Positions 1 to 7,561 of a DNA stretch of 9,306 nucleotides are shown here, in pieces. The DNA is taken from the NCBI GenBank assembly GCA_030153045.1, contig JASLID010000168.1:1-9306 (forward strand). The letters are read 5' to 3'. Origin of the DNA: Flavobacterium sp. (GTDB lineage Bacteria; Bacteroidota; Bacteroidia; Flavobacteriales; Flavobacteriaceae). A program made the translations under genes and the position numbers. Under the pieces are notes generated by a model that was not told where the DNA came from, made no database searches, and was given only the letters and a program-made list of their open reading frames with translations. Position 1 is the first letter of the stretch; every line of letters begins with the position of its first letter.

Positions 1-25
1 GACTCCACAAGGATACAGGAAGTAA
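1..25 (+). CDS. possible 3' end of an upstream gene
   Basis: Reading frame 2 from the left edge is open and ends in TAA at 23-25, encoding a tail of TPQGYRK. The TAA shares one base with the ATG at 25 (TAATG). The same one-base arrangement, as TGATG, occurs at 6273-6277 in this operon. That fits an upstream late gene translationally coupled to the next one, but only seven codons are visible and they carry no functional information. Confidence 0.35.
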
Positions 26-1563
26 TGCCCTACGTTATCCCAGCGGCGACGGCTAAAGAGCAGATGATGCACCAGGCGGGCCTGGGCGGCAACTCTGCGG
101 AACTCATAGCGTCCATGATGGGCGGCGGCGTTCCGTTTGATGCGGGCCAACTCGATCCCGGCATGTTCCCGGATCAGGCGTCAACTCCTGGGCTAACCCC
201 TGTTCCCGTGATACCGAACGGGCCGTATGATCCCTGGGCGGAACTAGGCGGAAACCTCCCCCGAATTATTCCGCGCGATCCTGCGATTGATGAACAGGGT
301 GGATACCCAATGCAGCCCAATGCTCAGGACGCGTACCCGGCGACTTACGGTGGCGGGGAGTTGGGCGACGAAGGTGATAGCGAAGCACTTTCACCGTGGC
401 AGTCGTTCTGGATGGCTCAGCAACCGCGGCTGCAAGATGCACAGAAGGGGCTCAGTGGTGTCTACGGGCAGCAACAGGACTTGCTTAACCAGATGGGCGG
501 CATACAGCCAGAGGTTATTGTTCCTGAGCAGATCAGTTCCAAAGAAGCGATTACGGCTGCACTGGCGGGCGTTCTTGGCGCGGCGGCGGGGGTCAAGAAC
601 CCAGGTAAGGACGTAGGGGGCTACATTGGTCAACGCCAGGGGATGATGAAGCAAAACGACGCTCGGCGGGCGGCGGTTTCTCAACAGGAGTTTAACCAGA
701 GGATTAGCCCGCTACTTAACAAGGGCAAGAGCCTCGACCTGGCGGCGAAGATTTTCAAAGAGACGTTGGACGCGATCAAGGGTGAGACTGAACTTGGCTT
801 CAAGGCTCTGACCGGGGAGAGCATGGACGAGAGGCGCGACGTTCAAAACCAAGTCGCGCTCGATACATTGGCCCTCAAGAAAGAGAAGTCTAAAGCGGAT
901 ATTGCCTACCTGGAAGAGCGAACGCGTCAACTTCCGGAGCGGTTGAAGTTCGACATCGAAGGTCTGAAACTTAGGCTTGACCAATTTGAGGCGCTCAAGG
1001 ATTGGCGCGGATGGCAGAAGGAATACCAAAGGGCGAGCTTAGATCTTAGCGAAAGGCGGCTTAAAGCACTGACGGAGCAGGGCGCGGAGAGGTTGAGACT
1101 TGCGGGCAGTGCTCAGTATCTTTCAACTCTGAACGCGATTACCGACGACTTCGACAAAGAAGAGAAGTCGCTTCGTGGCGCTGCCGATGACGCAGAAAAG
1201 GCCGCGTTCGATATTGAAAAGCAACTCAACGGATCTCGGATGGTCAAGGGTAAGCGGGTACCCAATATCGTAGACCCAAAGGTGAGGGCTCAACTTGAAT
1301 CGGATCGTGACTCGTACTTCGAGAGGGCTCGTAACCTGACGGGGCAAGCGGACAAGGTAAAGGCAGAAAAGAGTAAGTTCGCCGGGGCTCGCGTGGCTGC
1401 GGTTCCGACTACTGGCGCTGGCCCACTTCCCGGCGCTGCGTCACCCGGCACGATGCCTGCGACTCCTGGGCTCACCGGGATCGTGAATGCGCCTCCTGGA
1501 TCGACTTACAATAAGACTAACCCTCCCCCTGCGTCCAAGCCTAAAAAGAAGGGTGGCAAGTAA
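25..1563 (+). CDS. putative phage internal virion / ejection protein, Gly-Pro-rich with central coiled coil (512 aa)
   Basis: I do not recognise a named family; the role is inferred from composition and position. Residues 1-165 are rich in Gly, Pro and Gln and look disordered. Residues 174-192 form a short Ala/Gly/Leu-rich hydrophobic segment (ITAALAGVLGAAAGVKN), followed by GYIGQRQGMMKQ. This pattern is common in phage structural proteins that may insert in or cross membranes during DNA entry. Residues about 215-445 are highly charged and helical, with a long predicted coiled coil at about 273-405 (Glu/Lys/Leu/Arg-rich). Residues about 460-512 are Pro/Gly/Ala-rich and end in a basic KPKKKGGK tail. 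The start at 25 is supported by AGGAAG just upstream and the TAATG overlap; the frame stays open to the left edge, so a longer N-terminus is not excluded. The stop abuts the ATG of the next gene, so the two are probably co-translated. It could instead be a scaffold or tail-needle-like protein. Confidence 0.6.
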   Translation: MPYVIPAATAKEQMMHQAGLGGNSAELIASMMGGGVPFDAGQLDPGMFPDQASTPGLTPVPVIPNGPYDPWAELGGNLPRIIPRDPAIDEQGGYPMQPNAQDAYPATYGGGELGDEGDSEALSPWQSFWMAQQPRLQDAQKGLSGVYGQQQDLLNQMGGIQPEVIVPEQISSKEAITAALAGVLGAAAGVKNPGKDVGGYIGQRQGMMKQNDARRAAVSQQEFNQRISPLLNKGKSLDLAAKIFKETLDAIKGETELGFKALTGESMDERRDVQNQVALDTLALKKEKSKADIAYLEERTRQLPERLKFDIEGLKLRLDQFEALKDWRGWQKEYQRASLDLSERRLKALTEQGAERLRLAGSAQYLSTLNAITDDFDKEEKSLRGAADDAEKAAFDIEKQLNGSRMVKGKRVPNIVDPKVRAQLESDRDSYFERARNLTGQADKVKAEKSKFAGARVAAVPTTGAGPLPGAASPGTMPATPGLTGIVNAPPGSTYNKTNPPPASKPKKKGGK

Positions 1564-4500
1564 ATGCCGGACACCAAACCATTCGGCCCGGTCTGGCAAC
1601 CTCAAACGCAAGCCGATATCCTGAGTGACATTAGTTCTCGGATGAAAGAGGACACGAGGCCAAAAGCTAAACCTAAGTTTGTGCCACCGACTCAGAAAGA
1701 CCTTCTGAAGCCTCGTGCGGTCACTCGCGAGTCATCACCAGAGGAGGAGTTTCGATCACGGGTAAAGCAACCCGGAACCCTTGAATCCGCGGTCGCGACG
1801 GTAAACAAGCGGCTCGGTGGATTGAAGGGTGACGACTTCTCCCTGGCTCAATCTGCGCTGTTCGTCCTCCAGTCAAGGTCGGCGGCGAAGGGTGACGACA
1901 ACAACTTTGTCGATGTCGCCTACGATAACAACTTTGACCCTAGGTTTGTGGAATCGGTCGTTCAGGGCATGAAGACGCCACAAGGGCGGGCGGTGCTTCA
2001 GGATATGGTGAAGGGCTATCGCGACAAAAGGGCGATTGCGAGCCAGGCAAAGAAGAACCTCGAAGCCAACCCGTGGGCGAACGAGAAAGGCGCACCAGCT
2101 ATCACCCCGGAAGTGATGGGAGAGATGTTCCATCCAAAGGTGACGGACATTGCAGGCGCGATCGGGCGCAACATTCCAGCGGGGCCAATCGCTGAGGGCT
2201 TCAAGGGCTTCGGGTCTCAGGGGGAAACTGAGGGTGGGAAGCTAGTCAATGGTGCTGCTGACCTACTGAGTTATTTCTCACCCGCGGGGCCCGCCAAGGT
2301 TGCAGCAGACGCGGCTCTGATTGCGCACCAATTTGGGCAGAATATGGCTGCGCAGCCAGAGCCCGATATTGACCCGCTGTACAAGATCGGCATGGCTGTC
2401 GGCCAAACCGGGGCTCCTATTCTTGAGGGGATGAACCCGATGGCTCCGAAGATTGGAAACTCTGACAAGATCCTTCGGTGGCTGAACATTGCGGCGATGG
2501 TGGCGACTCCGCTTGCACTAAGCAAGATTCACGGGAAGATTAAAGCAGACCCCAATCTGGTCAAGCTCGGTGAAGCGGTGGACGCTGGCCACATTTCACC
2601 CGAGGCAGCAGACAAGCTGGCGGTTCAGCACATTCAGGAAGTCGCTAAACATGAATCACCCGCGCAACCCGTGGCCCAGACTGAGGCCCCTTCACAAGTC
2701 GTCAATCCCGAAGTACCGCAACGTGGAAGCGTTCCTGGTCAGGCGGGGCAAGCTCTTGATGCCATACCAACCGGAAAACCTGTACGTGAAGCAACGCCCG
2801 GACTCGTGGACGATATGGGTAAGCCAGTACAAACGGCTACGGCTGAGGTTCCGCAACCCGCAGGGGATTCCCGTGGGCTCAAGCCCTTGGGCGAAGTAGA
2901 CGCCACTCCAGCCAAGCCAACTTCCAAGCCTGAGCCAGTTGTAAAGGAATCCTTGACACCCGAGATGCCCAAAGACCCTATGGCTGAGGCGATGATCGCT
3001 CATGCCGCGGATTTAAGGAAGCAAGGTGAGAAGCCAGAACCCGCCAGGCCAACGGATGTAGCGGATACGCCAAGCGGGAAGTCGGGGCCGAAGGTCTCCG
3101 AAAAGATCGCGGACAAAATCTCCAAACTTGACGCACGGCTCGCAGAGATTGAGGCCGGTCAGCGGAAGGCCAAGGGTGGCACGGAACGCGGTTCGGTGGA
3201 CTTAACGCCCGAAGACTTTGAATCCCTCGGCATTCGGGCATACAAGGCGGTTCTACAGGGCACTAAGACTGTTGCCGAGGCCATCGAAGGGCTTGGCGTG
3301 AAACTCTCGGCTGCGCAAAAGAAAACGCTGACTGACAAGGTGCGCGAACTTGACGGGGGCGAGGATTTGAATGACTCGCACTTCGCGGAGCCTGAGCCTG
3401 TTTCACGTGAAACAAAGCCCGTAGAAGATGGCCCAACCAAGTACGGCGCGTCCATAGCGGCAAGCAAAGACGCTCAGACTCGTATGGAGGTCACGGTAGA
3501 GAAGCCAAAGACCAAGGGCACGAGTGAAGAGCAGGCTTCAGCATCCTACAACAAAGAGAAGATGCTTGCGAAGATGCACGACGAGGCCGCGAAGATCGAA
3601 AAGGGTGAGAAGGTTGAAATCACCGGAGATGAGGACGGTTTCCACCGTGGCAAACTCGCTGCCGATGTTGAGAAGGATTACAACGCGGCCCGGGACGAAC
3701 TTCAAAAGGCTTACGAGAGCGGTGAAGGTATCGCGTTTGCTGAAAAGAAATATGAGGCCGCAAAAGCCGACGTTGAAGCAACGATTCTTTCCAACTATGC
3801 GCAGGGCTCAGAGCGTGGGCGGGCGCTTGCGTCGTATGCTCGGGCCTACCTGGATGACACCTCCTACGCTGGGCTCTATAAGGCCAAGACTAGGGCGGTT
3901 AAGCGCAAACTGACGACCGAAGAGGCTGAGCGTGTTCAGAAGATGGCTGATAGGATTGCTGAGCAAGACGCAGAGATTGCCAGGATCAAGGGTGATGCCG
4001 CAAGGCGTGAGGCAGAACGCGCAACCGCGAAGCTGAACCAAGAAGCACAGCGCACGGTCAAGAAAGAAGGGATTGTCAAGACCCGAACTGAGGCGATTGA
4101 AAGAATCAAGACGCGGCTCATGTCGGGCGGTTCGTCGCGCATGTCGGCCGATCCGTTCGGGGTCACTGGCGGAGCTCGTGCGGTTGAGATTCTTACCGAC
4201 ATTGCGCCAGATATTAAGCTGGTGGTGAAGTCCTACCTTGATGAAGCCGGGATGAGCCTTGCTCAGATTGTCTCACGGCTTCAAAAGGACATTGATCCTT
4301 CGCTGACCGATAATGAGATTCACCGGATTCTGGCGGGTGAGTTCGATGAATACAAACCACGGACAGAGAGTGAGGCACGTAGGCGGGCGCGGGATCTCAA
4401 GAAAGAGCTATTCGACCTGAACCCCGATCTTGTTGACCCTGCGGCAAAGAGGCGGCTAGAGAAGTCAATCAAAGACCTTGAGGATGGTATCAAGGCGGGT

Positions 4501-5895
4501 GAGTTCAAAAAGAAAGCCAAGCCGCGTGAAACTCCACCAGCTTTAGAGGATGCGATGATTCGTCGTGAGTCCTTGCGTGTTGAGGCAAAGGAGATGATCG
4601 ACACGGCCCGGGCTGCTGAAGAGTGGTCAAAGATGGGACTCGGTGAGAAGATCGCCAAAGAGGTCTTTAACGTGCCGCGAACCTTCGTGGCTTCTGCTGA
4701 CCTTTCTCCACCTCTCAACCAAGGGCTATTCCCCTTGATCGCGCATCCGATCATGTCGGCGCGGGCGACGGGTCAAATGCTTAGGGCGGCCAAAAGTGCT
4801 GAAGGATACCGGGCGGTCGTCGCTAGGCTTCGCAGGACGGCGCGCGGTGGAGTGGCCGGGGATATGTGGGACTTTGCCAACGCTTCAAAGTTAGCACTTG
4901 AGACCGGGCCGATTACTGACATTTCAATGGATCTCGGGGTGTCCAGGCTTATTGCGAGTCCGATGGAAGTTGGTAAAGTTGGCCATAAAGTCGGGCTGAA
5001 CCCGTTCGCTGCGTCTGCAAGGGCTCAGGGTGGCTACCTTTCGTCTCTGCGCATGGAGTTGTTCGCTAAGGCGGTCAACGCGGCTGAATCCGGGTTCATG
5101 GGCAGACCCGGCAAGAAACTGACGCTGGCACAGGGCAAGGAGATTGCCGACTGGGTAAACGTGATGACCGGGCACGGAACCAACAAGATAGCGGGCGGGC
5201 TCAGGAACATCAATAAGAACGTGCCCGTATTCTTTGCTCCTTCTTACATGGTCTCGCGGTGGCAACTCGCCTACGGCGGGCCGAAGCGGTTTGTAAAGGC
5301 GCTAAAGTCAAATCCTAAACTTGCGGCTTCGATCATCAAGGATTACGCAATTGTGGCCGGTGTTGCGACTGCAACTCTCAAGGCTGCTGAATCTCAGGGT
5401 ATGGAGGTTGAGTGGAATCCAATGTCTACAAAGTGGGGGCAGATCAAGACCCCTGGCGGGACTTGGATTGATCCACTGGGCGGCATGCTTTCTCCGGTTC
5501 GTGTTGTCATTCAAGCTATCGCGGGTTCGTCTCGCGAGGGTGGGTACACCAATCCGCAAACTCTCCGAACCTTTGAGGACTACCTCGGCGGCAAGGTATC
5601 GCCAACCGTGCGGGCTGGGGCCAACGTGTTTACAGGCAAGGCATACGGCAAAGGCTTCAACGTGCTCACCCAGGAAGGGCGCAACAATTTAGGCTTGACA
5701 ATGCTCCCGATACAAGTCCAGTCGCAACTAGAACTAGGCAAAGATGAGGAGTTGACCAAGGTTCAAAAGGCTGCGCTAAGGCTTTATATCTTGCTTGGGG
5801 CGAACGTAAACGCCCCAGATTCTGAACCAGAGGACGGGGATTCAACCACTGGTCTTGTCCCTGCGATCCGCGAGAAAATGGGCGTTGGCAACTAA
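1564..5895 (+). CDS. phage large polyvalent / internal virion (ejection) protein, 1443 aa
   Basis: The C-terminal third resembles a widespread phage family seen in large polyvalent or internal virion proteins. Seen here are ADLSPPLNQGLFPLIAHPIM (1044-1063), YLSSLRMELFAKAV (about 1159-1172), NVPVFFAPSYMVSRWQL (about 1219-1235), a hydrophobic helix near 1260-1275, and a WNPMSTKWGQIK...IDPLGG....VR motif at 1284-1313. The N-terminal region (about 60-350) is mixed helical with a hydrophobic helix at 303-322 and no family I recognise. Residues 360-510 are a Pro/Glu/Lys/Thr-rich linker. Two similar helical modules follow (about 544-590 and 860-925). They flank a coiled-coil stretch containing SERGRALASYARAY (749-762), of the kind seen in polyvalent proteins that accompany DNA into the host. 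No catalytic motif is evident. The role is inferred: packaged in the virion and delivered with, or guiding, the DNA. The ATG directly follows the previous TAA, with GAAGGG upstream. An exact parS-like palindrome is embedded at codons 612-617. Confidence 0.75.
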   Translation: MPDTKPFGPVWQPQTQADILSDISSRMKEDTRPKAKPKFVPPTQKDLLKPRAVTRESSPEEEFRSRVKQPGTLESAVATVNKRLGGLKGDDFSLAQSALFVLQSRSAAKGDDNNFVDVAYDNNFDPRFVESVVQGMKTPQGRAVLQDMVKGYRDKRAIASQAKKNLEANPWANEKGAPAITPEVMGEMFHPKVTDIAGAIGRNIPAGPIAEGFKGFGSQGETEGGKLVNGAADLLSYFSPAGPAKVAADAALIAHQFGQNMAAQPEPDIDPLYKIGMAVGQTGAPILEGMNPMAPKIGNSDKILRWLNIAAMVATPLALSKIHGKIKADPNLVKLGEAVDAGHISPEAADKLAVQHIQEVAKHESPAQPVAQTEAPSQVVNPEVPQRGSVPGQAGQALDAIPTGKPVREATPGLVDDMGKPVQTATAEVPQPAGDSRGLKPLGEVDATPAKPTSKPEPVVKESLTPEMPKDPMAEAMIAHAADLRKQGEKPEPARPTDVADTPSGKSGPKVSEKIADKISKLDARLAEIEAGQRKAKGGTERGSVDLTPEDFESLGIRAYKAVLQGTKTVAEAIEGLGVKLSAAQKKTLTDKVRELDGGEDLNDSHFAEPEPVSRETKPVEDGPTKYGASIAASKDAQTRMEVTVEKPKTKGTSEEQASASYNKEKMLAKMHDEAAKIEKGEKVEITGDEDGFHRGKLAADVEKDYNAARDELQKAYESGEGIAFAEKKYEAAKADVEATILSNYAQGSERGRALASYARAYLDDTSYAGLYKAKTRAVKRKLTTEEAERVQKMADRIAEQDAEIARIKGDAARREAERATAKLNQEAQRTVKKEGIVKTRTEAIERIKTRLMSGGSSRMSADPFGVTGGARAVEILTDIAPDIKLVVKSYLDEAGMSLAQIVSRLQKDIDPSLTDNEIHRILAGEFDEYKPRTESEARRRARDLKKELFDLNPDLVDPAAKRRLEKSIKDLEDGIKAGEFKKKAKPRETPPALEDAMIRRESLRVEAKEMIDTARAAEEWSKMGLGEKIAKEVFNVPRTFVASADLSPPLNQGLFPLIAHPIMSARATGQMLRAAKSAEGYRAVVARLRRTARGGVAGDMWDFANASKLALETGPITDISMDLGVSRLIASPMEVGKVGHKVGLNPFAASARAQGGYLSSLRMELFAKAVNAAESGFMGRPGKKLTLAQGKEIADWVNVMTGHGTNKIAGGLRNINKNVPVFFAPSYMVSRWQLAYGGPKRFVKALKSNPKLAASIIKDYAIVAGVATATLKAAESQGMEVEWNPMSTKWGQIKTPGGTWIDPLGGMLSPVRVVIQAIAGSSREGGYTNPQTLRTFEDYLGGKVSPTVRAGANVFTGKAYGKGFNVLTQEGRNNLGLTMLPIQVQSQLELGKDEELTKVQKAALRLYILLGANVNAPDSEPEDGDSTTGLVPAIREKMGVGN
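3399..3414. other. parS: perfect parS-type palindrome (ParB/Spo0J binding site)
   Basis: The sequence TGTTTCACGTGAAACA is a perfect 16-bp inverted repeat and equals the consensus chromosomal parS site. ParB/Spo0J binds that site to load as a CTP-dependent clamp during chromosome segregation. It lies inside the 1443-aa gene and is read there as V613-S-R-E-T617. The surrounding residues (about 600-630) are a low-complexity EPEPVSRETKPVEDGP linker. The chance of one given 16-mer in about 9.3 kb is roughly 2 in a million for equal base composition. The match is certain; binding and function are inferred. No parA or parB gene is in the window. Confidence 0.75.
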
Positions 5896-5921
5896 CCCAG
5901 TCTAGTCTACGGCTCGTAATA

Positions 5922-5928
5922 GGAAGGG
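5922..5928 (+). promoter_or_regulatory. strong ribosome binding site for the 113-aa gene
   Basis: GGAAGGG lies five bases upstream of the ATG at 5934, in the only clear gap (5896-5933, 38 bases) between genes on the plus strand. Other late genes here rely on stop/start overlap with weak or no Shine-Dalgarno. This gene is therefore probably initiated independently and strongly, as expected for an abundant virion protein. I see no convincing promoter or terminator in the gap. Confidence 0.6.
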
Positions 5929-5933
5929 TAAGA

Positions 5934-6275
5934 ATGGCATACCCGCTCCTTAAAGCCGTTGCGCCTCAGAGCGTTTCCGTTGGCACCGATGTCCTTCGAG
6001 TGATGGGCTCTACAAGCTGGACGGGCGTAGGGGATCACCAGCAACAGCGCGTAGATTTCAGGGTCACCAACGAGGGAACGACCGGGCAACTCGTCTACGT
6101 TCGGCTCGTCAGGTACGACCTCTCATTGACCGGGGCTGTAAGTTCGACGCTCTACGATAAGGTGCTCGTGAACGGTCAGAACGAGACGTGGGAAGTGCCC
6201 TGGTTCTCTGACCTTGTGATTGTCGCTTCTGGTACCTGCGCGGTGAACGCTCAATACAATGTGGTGGTTTGCTGA
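5934..6275 (+). CDS. small beta-rich putative virion protein (113 aa)
   Basis: I do not recognise the family. The protein is short and uncharged overall, with alternating Val/Thr/Ser/Gly stretches (for example QRVDFRVTNEG, LVYVRLVRYDLSL, DLVIVASGTCAVNAQYNVVV) that suggest a single beta-sandwich. It lacks a signal peptide, membrane segment or catalytic motif. It is preceded by the best ribosome binding site on the plus strand, and its stop overlaps the ATG of the repeat-containing fibre-like gene by one base (TGATG). Position and composition suggest a decoration, spike-base or tail-associated structural protein that works with the next gene. Two cysteines sit near the C-terminus, one of them the last residue. 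The role is inferred only from context. Confidence 0.6.
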   Translation: MAYPLLKAVAPQSVSVGTDVLRVMGSTSWTGVGDHQQQRVDFRVTNEGTTGQLVYVRLVRYDLSLTGAVSSTLYDKVLVNGQNETWEVPWFSDLVIVASGTCAVNAQYNVVVC

Positions 6276-7558
6276 TGTCAGATTCTATCAACCTCGGTTC
6301 AAAGGCAGATGCGGCGGCTACGGCCTCTACTGACGTTGCCTCCCTTATTGCGGTCGCAAAAGGCATCCTAGCCAATACGGCGGGTGGTGGTGGTGGCCCT
6401 ACGGCCAACGTCAACGTTGCGAGCGTGGCGGGCACGACTGCGGCTTCGGGCGCGGGCGCGTCTACAGCGGGATCCTTGCGCACGATCACGGCCACCGACT
6501 CTCCAGAAGTTACGGCGCTCCAGATCATGGACGACTGGGACGAAACTGATAGGTGCAAAGTCAACCCAATCGCTGGACAAGCAGGAATCTCAGGCGGTGC
6601 CGGGGCTTCAAGCGCTCTCACGACTCGGAACATTGCGGCCACGGATTCACCCGACGTTATCGCTCTTCAGATCATTGATGATTGGGATGAATCCGACAGG
6701 GCAAAAGTCAACCTCGTTGTTGGTCAGGCTGGGGTAGCTGGGGGAACTGGTGCGGATGCCGCGAACGTTCAACGCGTGAGCCTTGCCACAGACATTCCGC
6801 TTCCGGCGGGCACAAACGCTATCGGTAAGCTCTCGGCAAACTCAGGGATTGATATTGGCGACGTGGATGTCACCTCGGTCATTCCAGGCACGGGCGCTAC
6901 CAATCTCGGAAAGGCAGAGGACGCGGTTCACACAAGCGGCGACGTTGGGGTCATGTCGCTCGCGGTTGCGAACGTTGCCCAGGCGACGTTTAGCGCTGAT
7001 GGTGATTACACTCCCTTTGCGACCGATCTTGCGGGGAACCACATGATTGTTGGCAATATCGCCAATGACGCGGTGGATTCTGGGAACCCGGTCAAGATGG
7101 GCGGGTTCGCGGTGGTTCATGGCGCTCAGCCAACAGCTGTAGGCACTGCGGATCGCGTCAACTGGCTCTTTGCTCGTTCGGGCGTCCCGTTCGTCATGGG
7201 TGGCCACCCAAACATTGTTACCATCGAGGCGGCGTACACGGCTGCCCAAACAGATACAGCTATCGTGACGGCGACTTCCTCACAGAAGATCATCGTCACC
7301 CATATCGTGTTCGACTGCGACAACGCCAATACGGTCAATGTCGCGGTGCGGGTTGGGCTCGGGGCTTCAACCACTCCGACGACTACGGGGGTTGTCTTGA
7401 CACACCCGGGCGTCCCTCCTGGCTCTGGGCTCGTGCATGGTGATGGCTCCGGTATCATCGGCATCGGGGCTGATGCTGAAGACCTGCGCATTACGTGTTC
7501 GGTGCCCACTACTGGATCTTGCCGCGTGAAGGTCTCTTACTACATCGTTGTTCAATAA
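6275..7558 (+). CDS. putative phage fibre/spike-like structural protein with 49-residue repeats (427 aa)
   Basis: The protein is Ala/Gly/Val/Thr-rich. A five-glycine hinge at residues 37-41 is followed by tandem 49-residue units (from residue 72), each with ATDSPxVxALQIxDDWDExDRxKVN and a Gly-Ala-rich tail (GQAGxxGGxGA). A third unit begins at residue 170 (LATDIPLPAG) and then diverges. Residues about 210-255 carry LGKAEDAVHTSGDVGVMSLAV and ADGDYTPFATD, motifs I recognise as frequent in environmental phage structural proteins. Residues about 310-427 look like a terminal beta-sandwich (VTIEAAYTAAQTDTAIV to VKVSYYIVV), plausibly the distal or receptor-facing domain. I chose ATG at 6275, overlapping the upstream TGA by one base; an in-frame TTG six bases earlier is less likely. 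The role as fibre, spike or head decoration is inferred. Confidence 0.65.
   Translation: MSDSINLGSKADAAATASTDVASLIAVAKGILANTAGGGGGPTANVNVASVAGTTAASGAGASTAGSLRTITATDSPEVTALQIMDDWDETDRCKVNPIAGQAGISGGAGASSALTTRNIAATDSPDVIALQIIDDWDESDRAKVNLVVGQAGVAGGTGADAANVQRVSLATDIPLPAGTNAIGKLSANSGIDIGDVDVTSVIPGTGATNLGKAEDAVHTSGDVGVMSLAVANVAQATFSADGDYTPFATDLAGNHMIVGNIANDAVDSGNPVKMGGFAVVHGAQPTAVGTADRVNWLFARSGVPFVMGGHPNIVTIEAAYTAAQTDTAIVTATSSQKIIVTHIVFDCDNANTVNVAVRVGLGASTTPTTTGVVLTHPGVPPGSGLVHGDGSGIIGIGADAEDLRITCSVPTTGSCRVKVSYYIVVQ
6488..6781 (+). repeat. two tandem 147-bp coding repeats (plus start of a third)
   Basis: Two units of exactly 147 bases (6488-6634 and 6635-6781) encode near-identical 49-residue segments centred on DDWDETDRCKVN and DDWDESDRAKVN. 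The next 147-base register, from 6782, begins with the same xATDxP motif and then diverges. The Gly-Ala-rich half of a unit also precedes the first full copy. The DNA differs at many third codon positions (for example gac gac tgg gac versus gat gat tgg gat) while the protein is conserved. This points to an old duplication kept under protein-level selection. Confidence 0.8.
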
Positions 7559-7561
7559 GCC

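Noticed and set aside
184..1472. The 11-base ACTCCTGGGCT at both ends of the 512-aa gene (184-194 and 1462-1472)
   Set aside because: It encodes a shared TPGL peptide in Pro/Gly-rich flanks and is too short and low in complexity to call a functional repeat.
2784..2793. Possible second parS-like half site (ACGTGAAGCA)
   Set aside because: Only one half resembles parS; the left half does not form the inverted repeat, so it is best taken as chance.
4526..4532. GTGAAAC, another parS half match
   Set aside because: It is seven bases only, with no matching left half; expected by chance.
4320..4754. 144-codon open frame on the minus strand inside the 1443-aa gene
   Set aside because: Ser/Arg/Ala-rich translation without recognisable motifs, opposite a region with clear family-like sequence on the plus strand; treated as a shadow.
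5884..5921. Promoter-like TTGGCA and TAATAG ahead of the 113-aa gene
   Set aside because: The spacing of about 26 bases is far too long for a sigma-70 type promoter, and the -35-like part is inside the preceding coding sequence.
6269..6274. TTG start six bases before the ATG of the fibre-like gene
   Set aside because: The ATG at 6275 has the one-base TGATG overlap with the upstream stop, matching the TAATG junction at the start of the window; the TTG has no better ribosome site.
6109..6642. 177-codon open frame on the minus strand opposite the 113-aa and fibre-like genes
   Set aside because: Its translation is Ala/Pro/Arg/Ser-rich and low in complexity, as expected from the complement of Gly/Ala-rich coding DNA. 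There is no ribosome site or family resemblance, and it crosses two well-supported genes.
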